In this document: in pieces, positions 58,965 to 64,000 of the stretch | How the letters are laid out: every line of letters starts with the position of its first letter | How positions within the stretch are numbered: the stretch's first letter is position 1 | NCBI RefSeq assembly: GCF_020443565.1 | Contig: NZ_JAIZZN010000020.1 | Span: 1-64,000, forward strand | Direction: 5' to 3' | DNA length: 64,000 nucleotides | DNA from: Clostridium sp. CS001 | GTDB taxonomy: Bacteria; Bacillota; Clostridia; Clostridiales; Clostridiaceae | Position numbers and translations under genes: made by a program | The notes under the pieces: model-generated | What the model saw: the letters and a program-made list of their open reading frames with translations, nothing else | What the model was told of the DNA's origin: nothing | The model's database searches: none

Positions 58965-60167
58965 TTAGTTATTTTCATATTCTTCTGATTTATAAACTAT
59001 ACTTCCTGACTTAATTGTACACATAACCTTACCCATTACAGTACTTCCATCAAAAGGAGAGTTTTTTCCTTTTGATGAAAACTTTGAAGCATCAATAATA
59101 TACTTATATTTAGTATCTAGTAATACCAAATCTCCCTCATATCCTATCTTTACCTCACCCTTATTTAATTTCATTATCTTCGCTGGGTTTTTAGACATAA
59201 TTTCCGAAAGTTTATTTAGGGTAATATGCCCTTCGCCTACCAATTTAGTGAAACACACAGAAAATGAGGTTTCAAGTCCCGTCATTCCAGGTGCGCCTTT
59301 GATCTTATCTTCGGGGCTATGTGGCGCATGATCTGTAGCTATAGCATCTACAAACCCATCCTTTATTGCTTTAATTAGGAAATTAACATCTTCAGTTTCC
59401 CTAATAGGTGGATTTACTCTATATTCAGTTTCTGAAGTTAATGCTAAATGATGCGGTGTAACTTCACAGGTTATTTGAGCTCCCTGCAGCTTACCTTCTA
59501 TTATGTCTTTCATTGCTTCTTTTGTGCTAACATGAGCTAAATGAAGTTTGCAACCTGTAAATTTTGAAAGGGTTATATCTCTCCAGGTCATCATGTTTTC
59601 AGCAAGTCTTGTATCAACGTCTACTAGTTCCTCGTTTTCCGCATGAGATATTATCGTAAGATTCTTCTCTTTAGCTTTTAGCATGGCTTCGAGCATTATT
59701 CGACTATTAGAAACTCCTCTGCCATCATCAGATATAAACTTTACTGCATTTGTTAGCTCACATAAGTGCTTTATAGATTCTCCCTTTAGATCCTGTGTGA
59801 TAGATGCACATTGATGAATATCCACTAGGTTTATCTCCCTAGCCCTCTCTAACACTGTCTCTATTATTTCCATTGAACTACATACCGGATTTGTGTTTGC
59901 CATAAGATTTACTGCAGTATATCCACCCCTTACTGCCGCCATACTTCCAGATAATAAATCTTCTTTGTAGGTATATCCCGGCTCTCTAAAATGACTGTGA
60001 AGATCTATAAAGGAGGGAGCTAAAATATAACCTTCTCCATTTATTGTCTCACAGTCTTTCTTTAAATTTTTTCCTAGCTCATATATTATTCCTTTATTTA
60101 TATAAACATCACCAACAAAGTCCTGTGACGAATCAATTATTCTTGCATTTTTAATTAACAATTCCAT
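58965..60167 (-). CDS. pyrC: Dihydroorotase
   Basis: Zinc amidohydrolase forming dihydroorotate; class I, 400 residues. HSHFREPG begins at His57 and holds the first metal pair; ITCEVTPHHL, ISHAENEEL and ATDHAPHS provide the remaining metal and catalytic residues. A weak hairpin lies in the 123-bp gap after pyrI, so the operon may be partly attenuated there. Confidence 0.96.
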   Translation of the reverse strand: MELLIKNARIIDSSQDFVGDVYINKGIIYELGKNLKKDCETINGEGYILAPSFIDLHSHFREPGYTYKEDLLSGSMAAVRGGYTAVNLMANTNPVCSSMEIIETVLERAREINLVDIHQCASITQDLKGESIKHLCELTNAVKFISDDGRGVSNSRIMLEAMLKAKEKNLTIISHAENEELVDVDTRLAENMMTWRDITLSKFTGCKLHLAHVSTKEAMKDIIEGKLQGAQITCEVTPHHLALTSETEYRVNPPIRETEDVNFLIKAIKDGFVDAIATDHAPHSPEDKIKGAPGMTGLETSFSVCFTKLVGEGHITLNKLSEIMSKNPAKIMKLNKGEVKIGYEGDLVLLDTKYKYIIDASKFSSKGKNSPFDGSTVMGKVMCTIKSGSIVYKSEEYENN

Positions 60168-60209
60168 AGTTCTATCATCCTTTCACACTGAATTAAGATT
60201 TATTTAAAG

Positions 60210-60231
60210 GGTTCAAAGTTTAGTTTGAACC
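60210..60231 (-). terminator. Hairpin between pyrI and pyrC
   Basis: GGTTCAAA (60210-60217) and TTTGAACC (60224-60231) form an 8-bp stem with 6-nt loop. The following leftward sequence CTTTAAATAAAT has only a weak U-run, so partial termination or an RNA-stability role is possible. Confidence 0.4.
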
Positions 60232-60290
60232 GCTTAAATCTTTCCCTATAGCCTAAAAGCCTAGAGAATTTTCAACTTTAATTTTGTGTT

Positions 60291-60728
60291 TTACTTTGAT
60301 TTACTAGTAGGGTTATTAACTTCATCGCAATACATACATCTATATTCGCCTTTTTCCCTATCCGACAGGTAAAAGCTATGCAGAATTTCTTGTTCTACAG
60401 ATGTTATACATCTTGGATTGTTGCACTTTATGACATTCTCAATTTTATCTGGTAATTTTAATTTAACTTTACGTTCGATATCTTCTCCAGATATTATGTT
60501 TATCGTTATGTTAGGATCTATAAATCCAAGCACTGTAAAATCTATATCGATTTCATTCTCTATTTTAATTATATCTTTTTTGCCAAGTTTCGAACTAGGT
60601 GCATTCATAATAAGAGCCACTGTAAAATCAGCATTATCAAGACCTAAATAATTAAATATTTTTATTCCAACACCTGCTTTAATATGATCTATTACTATTC
60701 CTCTTTTTATACTATTTATTGTTACCAT
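60291..60728 (-). CDS. pyrI: Aspartate carbamoyltransferase regulatory subunit
   Basis: Allosteric subunit binding CTP/ATP and PyrB. Length 145. Zinc cysteines 102, 107, 131 and 134 lie in CNNPRC and CMYC. N-terminal [15 protein letters not shown] is the nucleotide-binding edge. Presence of PyrI means enteric-style ATCase feedback, unlike Bacillus. Its ATG overlaps the pyrB stop codon by one base. Confidence 0.97.
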   Translation of the reverse strand: MVTINSIKRGIVIDHIKAGVGIKIFNYLGLDNADFTVALIMNAPSSKLGKKDIIKIENEIDIDFTVLGFIDPNITINIISGEDIERKVKLKLPDKIENVIKCNNPRCITSVEQEILHSFYLSDREKGEYRCMYCDEVNNPTSKSK

Positions 60729-61654
60729 TATTTATCCACCCCCAAAAGTTTAGCAATAAGTGCCATCCTTGCATACATACCATACTTCGCCTGTTTAAAA
60801 TAACAAGCCCTTGGGTCAGAATCTACTTCCACTGCTATCTCATTAACCCTAGGAAGTGGGTGCAGAACTATCATATCTTTCTTAGCCATTTCCATCTTTT
60901 CTTTATCAAGAATGTAGCTATCTTTAAGCCTTACATAATCCTCTTCATTAAAAAATCTTTCCTTTTGGACCCTAGTCATATATAAGATATCCAGTTCTTG
61001 AATAACCTCTTCTAATCTTTCAACTTCAAGGAACTCTATTTTGTTCTTTTCCAATACTTCTACTTTAAGATATTTAGGAATTGTTAATTCACTTGGTGAA
61101 ATTAGTATAAACTTAATGTTTTCATATCTTGACATGGCTGTTATTAATGAGTGAACTGTTCTTCCAAACTTTAAATCACCACAAATCCCTATGGTTAAGT
61201 TGGATAATGTTCCTTTAATGTTTCTTATGGTTAACAGATCTGTTAGTGTTTGAGTTGGATGTTGATGTCCACCATCACCTGCATTTATTACTGGCATTAT
61301 AGAATTCATAGATGCAACTTTAGGAGCTCCTTCTTTTGGATGTCTCATTGCTGCAATATCTGCATAACATTCTACTGTTCTTATAGTATCTGCTACACTT
61401 TCCCCTTTTGCCGCTGAACTTGAGGTTGCTTCTGAAAAACCCAAAACACTGCCTCCAAGTCTTAACATAGCAGCTTCAAAGCTTAGTCTTGTTCTTGTGC
61501 TTGGTTCATAAAATAACGTTGCTAAGATCTTTCCATCGCATTTATGAGAGTAATCTCCAGGGCTTTTGATTATTTCATCTGCATAATCAAAAATCTCCTC
61601 CAGCTCTAGTAATGTAAAATCCATTGGATCAATTAGGTGTCTTCCTTTTAACAT
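60728..61654 (-). CDS. pyrB: Aspartate carbamoyltransferase catalytic subunit
   Basis: Forms carbamoyl aspartate. Length 308. STRTR at 52-56 binds carbamoyl phosphate, HPTQTL and the HPLPRVNEI block complete the site. First gene of the pyr operon. Its ribosome site AAGGAG (61665-61670) overlaps a PyrR-type loop, so translation initiation should be uridine-nucleotide controlled in addition to upstream attenuation. Confidence 0.97.
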   Translation of the reverse strand: MLKGRHLIDPMDFTLLELEEIFDYADEIIKSPGDYSHKCDGKILATLFYEPSTRTRLSFEAAMLRLGGSVLGFSEATSSSAAKGESVADTIRTVECYADIAAMRHPKEGAPKVASMNSIMPVINAGDGGHQHPTQTLTDLLTIRNIKGTLSNLTIGICGDLKFGRTVHSLITAMSRYENIKFILISPSELTIPKYLKVEVLEKNKIEFLEVERLEEVIQELDILYMTRVQKERFFNEEDYVRLKDSYILDKEKMEMAKKDMIVLHPLPRVNEIAVEVDSDPRACYFKQAKYGMYARMALIAKLLGVDK

Positions 61655-61664
61655 ATTATATCCA

Positions 61665-61687
61665 CTCCTTCTTAGCCTCTCCGGACT
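61665..61687 (-). promoter_or_regulatory. PyrR-type binding loop over the pyrB ribosome site
   Basis: Minus strand AGTCCGGAGAGGCTAAGAAG followed by GAG matches the PyrR anti-antiterminator loop pattern (AGUCC-GAGAGGCU-GAGAAGG). Its 3' part contains the pyrB Shine-Dalgarno sequence, so PyrR-UMP binding could block ribosomes directly. Confidence 0.75.
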
Positions 61688-61742
61688 AAATTTAAAGGTA
61701 CTACTGTACTTTTAATATTAATTTTATTGTGCTACCTCTTAG

Positions 61743-61780
61743 GCAAAAAACAAAACGCCATCTCTATTATGAGAAGGCGT
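61743..61780 (-). terminator. Attenuator terminator of the pyr operon
   Basis: ACGCC-TTCTC and GAGA-TGGCGT pair (61755-61780, one mismatch) around ATAATA; leftward follows TTTTGTTTTTTG. Its 5' arm CCTTCTCA is complementary to TGAGAAGG in the upstream PyrR loop, giving the alternative antiterminator. Confidence 0.8.
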
Positions 61781-61804
61781 AGTAATACCACTATAAAACA
61801 TCTA

Positions 61805-61837
61805 CTTCCTTCTCAATCTCTCGGATTAAATTAAAGG
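61805..61837 (-). promoter_or_regulatory. PyrR-type binding loop in the pyr leader
   Basis: Minus strand AATCCGAGAGATTGAGAAGG matches the PyrR loop pattern and stands just upstream of the attenuator. UMP-loaded PyrR would stabilise this loop, free the terminator and stop transcription. No pyrR gene is in the window. Confidence 0.75.
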
Positions 61838-61868
61838 TAATTTATTATTTATTGTTTGTTCTTTTTTT

Positions 61869-61897
61869 AGTTTACTATATATTCAAATCACTGTCAA
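61869..61897 (-). promoter_or_regulatory. Promoter of the pyr operon
   Basis: Minus strand TTGACA (61892-61897), 17-bp spacer, TAAACT (61869-61874). The -35 box lies six bases from the -35 box of the divergent gene. Confidence 0.55.
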
Positions 61898-61903
61898 CAT
61901 AAC

Positions 61904-61932
61904 TTGACAAACATTTTTTTGTGTTTTATTTA
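61904..61932 (+). promoter_or_regulatory. Promoter of the 61995 gene
   Basis: TTGACA (61904-61909), 17-bp spacer, TATTTA (61927-61932). It is back to back with the pyr promoter. Confidence 0.5.
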
Positions 61933-61994
61933 CTTATGTAAGCATTTATGAGATAATAATTTAAAATATTAATACTTTTGAGGGGGCCATAAAC

Positions 61995-62423
61995 ATGAAA
62001 CAAAATGCTAAATTATTTCAACAGTTTATAAATGAAAATAAACTACCTATGGTTACTGGTGAGAATATTGAAGGATTTACAACCTTCGCTATTCCTGAAG
62101 AACAAATTATTAAAGGCACTAAAGTAAGAATGGTAGTAGCTATAACAAATGACGATTGCTACGCTGATATGTACATATATGATATAGCTAACGTTATTAA
62201 TGATGATACTGTAAAAGCAAGATTATATGCGCTTTTAAATGACCTTAATAGTTCTTACAAATTCATATCTTTTTATGAAGTTAGTAATGTAGTAAATGCT
62301 AAATGTTGCATCCCATTTGGTAACAACTTTGATGCACAATTAGTTTTTAATATACTTTCAGTTTTATCAGGTGCCGTAGAAGATGAATTTGATAAAATCG
62401 TAAATACACTGTGGGATAAATAA
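61995..62423 (+). CDS. Small cytoplasmic protein, unknown (possibly YbjN-like)
   Basis: 142 residues, no signal or membrane segment, acidic overall. GAGGGGG stands ahead of the ATG. An N-terminal helix (KQNAKLFQQFINENKLPM), central beta-strands (KVRMVVAITNDDCYADMYIYDIA) and C-terminal helices (FNILSVLSGAVEDEFDKIVNTLWDK) resemble the layout of YbjN/type III chaperone-like domains; this is a fold guess only. Transcribed divergently from pyrB. Confidence 0.6.
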   Translation: MKQNAKLFQQFINENKLPMVTGENIEGFTTFAIPEEQIIKGTKVRMVVAITNDDCYADMYIYDIANVINDDTVKARLYALLNDLNSSYKFISFYEVSNVVNAKCCIPFGNNFDAQLVFNILSVLSGAVEDEFDKIVNTLWDK

Positions 62424-62516
62424 ATAGTGCCACTCACGTGGCAAGTGGCAAAAGTGACAACCTCTAGCATCTAGATGTTATCCACATCCACTTCCACAAG
62501 CTGTTTCCTATATAAT

Positions 62517-62555
62517 AAAAAACGTCACAAACAAAAATTGTTTGTGACGTTTTTT
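62517..62555. terminator. Bidirectional terminator
   Basis: AACGTCACAAACAA (62521-62534) pairs exactly with TTGTTTGTGACGTT (62538-62551), flanked by A and T runs on the two sides. Serves both convergent genes. Confidence 0.85.
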
Positions 62556-62558
62556 AAT

Positions 62559-63773
62559 TTATTTAATTGGTAATTCTTGAGGTGATAACTTCATAATATC
62601 AAAATAGTTAAATGAATTAGTTGAATTCACCTTTGGCATTAAAACATTAACTTCTTCATTAATATTAGTTATATCGGTATTAAAGTTAATTCCTATAGTA
62701 TATATACCTGTTGGGTCACTTGGAGAACTAACACTTCCAGATAATTTAATTATACTAGGTAAATCAATAATAAATTCTGCATTTCCCTTTTCATTTATAA
62801 TATATCCATCATTGTCAATTGTATAATTAATTGTTATTCCATTTTCACCAAGGATTTTTAAGTTTTCAATAGAATCCAATGCTTTGTTTAAAGCTAAAAT
62901 TTGTTTTGGTAGTTCAGTTGTTAGATTATCCATTGCCTTTTTCATTTCGTCTTGAATAGTCTTGTCGCTGGTGTCAGCTACAGGATAAAGTGAGGTTACA
63001 GCTACCATGTATTCTTTGATAAAGCTTATTGCATCTTTGTTTTCAGCAAGATTGTTCAAAGTGTAATGCATCAAATCTTTAAATGACTTATCAGTTAATT
63101 TTAGTTCATAAGTCTCTGCAGATTGCATCTTGTCATTTTGAAAAAATCTTTGGCTCCCTACATGTTTAATATAACTTGTAGTTGGATTAAATTGTTTTGC
63201 ATACTTAGAAACAAAATCAAGAAGCTTAGGTTGAAACTCTTTACTAAAAGACATAACCTTTTCAAGATCAGGTTGACTCATACCTGGAGTACTTGGCATA
63301 TCAGATAAATTCATTACCATATACTCTTTGCCCTGTAATTCTTTTGGAAGTTGCGCTGATAATAACTTAGGAATTGAAAACATTTCATTAATTACAGGCT
63401 TTTCTGTAGTTGTATCAGCATCAACCCATACACTCATGTCTACAGACTCAGGCATTTGCGGTATTTTCAAAGAAATATCACTTTGCATTTTAGCAATTGT
63501 TTTATCTTTATTCTGATTAGTTTTAGTTAATATAGAAACTTTCGTTCCATTTATAATAGGTAAGATTGAGTTCATCATTTGTTCTTCCTGATCTGACATT
63601 TTAGAACCAGAAACCTTTATTGAAATATCTGTTTTACTTTGCATAGAATTTATTGATTGTGATTTTCCGAAAGCATTCATAAGTGCTATTCCATCAGTTG
63701 AACAGCCAGTGAATAACGATGCGGTCATAATCAAACCAACACTTAATGCCACCAATTTCTTTGTTTTTTTCAT
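62559..63773 (-). CDS. Lipoprotein of unknown function
   Basis: 404 residues. A signal peptide ending in LFTGC gives lipidation at Cys24. The exported body begins with a methionine/serine-rich segment (MNAFGKSQSINSMQSKTDISIKV would be the start; about 32-54) that recurs in style in lipoproteins of the LppX/LolA-like or YjgB type, with long amphipathic beta-strands (IDLPSIIKLSGSVSSPSDP). No enzymatic motif is seen. GGGGGAGT precedes the ATG. The 227 bp beyond the start (63774-64000) hold no gene or clear element. Confidence 0.6.
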   Translation of the reverse strand: MKKTKKLVALSVGLIMTASLFTGCSTDGIALMNAFGKSQSINSMQSKTDISIKVSGSKMSDQEEQMMNSILPIINGTKVSILTKTNQNKDKTIAKMQSDISLKIPQMPESVDMSVWVDADTTTEKPVINEMFSIPKLLSAQLPKELQGKEYMVMNLSDMPSTPGMSQPDLEKVMSFSKEFQPKLLDFVSKYAKQFNPTTSYIKHVGSQRFFQNDKMQSAETYELKLTDKSFKDLMHYTLNNLAENKDAISFIKEYMVAVTSLYPVADTSDKTIQDEMKKAMDNLTTELPKQILALNKALDSIENLKILGENGITINYTIDNDGYIINEKGNAEFIIDLPSIIKLSGSVSSPSDPTGIYTIGINFNTDITNINEEVNVLMPKVNSTNSFNYFDIMKLSPQELPIK

Positions 63774-64000
63774 TTTTACTCCCCCATAAATATTAATTTG
63801 AACTTTTTTAATTTTAACTAATGTATTTCGCCATCTCCTAAACCTATTTCATAAGTTTAGATCATTTTCAAATATATTCTTCAAATGTAGCTTTTTATGC
63901 CTAGCATAAATTTTACCACTATGTTATAGAAAAGTAAAGACTCTATTTGATATAAAAATAACAATAAATAACTTTATAACAATCTACTATATTAACCTCT

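Noticed and set aside
1-64000. tRNA, rRNA, prophage or toxin-antitoxin genes
   Set aside because: No cloverleaf with a GGTTC/GAATC arm, no rRNA segments, no phage structural or integrase genes and no paired small toxin/antitoxin ORFs were recognised.

Overview
The window is AT-rich (roughly 30% G+C by eye) chromosomal DNA from a spore-forming, anaerobic low-GC Firmicute, almost certainly Clostridium sensu stricto. Pointers are pyruvate formate-lyase with its activase, the pyrBI-C-F-K-D-E gene order, the tig-clpP-clpX-lonB-lonA-engB cluster, ADP-glucose glycogen genes including glgD, anaerobic B12 genes under a cobalamin riboswitch, and PerR. The species cannot be fixed from sequence alone. 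No rRNA, tRNA, CRISPR array, prophage or classical IS element was seen.

Layout. 1-216: non-coding, with hints of a structured RNA. 217-1280: xpt under a guanine-class riboswitch. 1289-9662: glgB-C-D-A-P glycogen operon. 9752-10748: speD. 10804-12118: asd. 12089-23698: a leftward B12/tetrapyrrole operon (cbiP, cbiB, hemA, precorrin-2 dehydrogenase-like, hemC, cobA-hemD, hemB, hemL, cbiT) behind a cobalamin riboswitch, with a REP-associated tyrosine transposase (RAYT) gene lodged between hemL and cbiT. 23695-25822: a two-gene YcgQ/YcgR-type membrane pair. 26078-28180: chemotaxis receptor. 28225-29760: trmB and a site-2 protease. 29928-35855: a large double-domain secreted nucleotidase and two membrane-anchored envelope proteins. 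36011-37974: PIN-PhoH protein and PerR. 38081-40401: solute-binding lipoprotein and an unknown membrane protein. 40467-42421: an odd patch with G-runs, a nested inverted-repeat element and three low-complexity Asn-, Cys- and Gly-rich proteins. 42710-51145: proteostasis cluster. 51296-52138: unknown membrane protein. 52427-55796: pflBA. 55818-61897: pyrimidine operon with two PyrR-type binding loops. 61904-63773: two unknown genes.

How the parts work together. The riboswitches and the PyrR leader give metabolite control of purine salvage, B12 and UMP synthesis. The B12 operon runs from glutamyl-tRNA to uroporphyrinogen III and precorrin-2 and adds late corrin steps, so the hem genes here most likely feed B12/siroheme rather than haem.

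The least ordinary signal is a dispersed repeat with core GGGACGGTT followed by (A/C)A. It occurs seven times in the window, as palindromes or half-palindromes, and two sites bracket the RAYT gene. One copy has become the asd terminator and also encodes the end of cbiT. A second, separate ~31-bp dispersed repeat (16353-16383 and 55717-55747) is unexplained.
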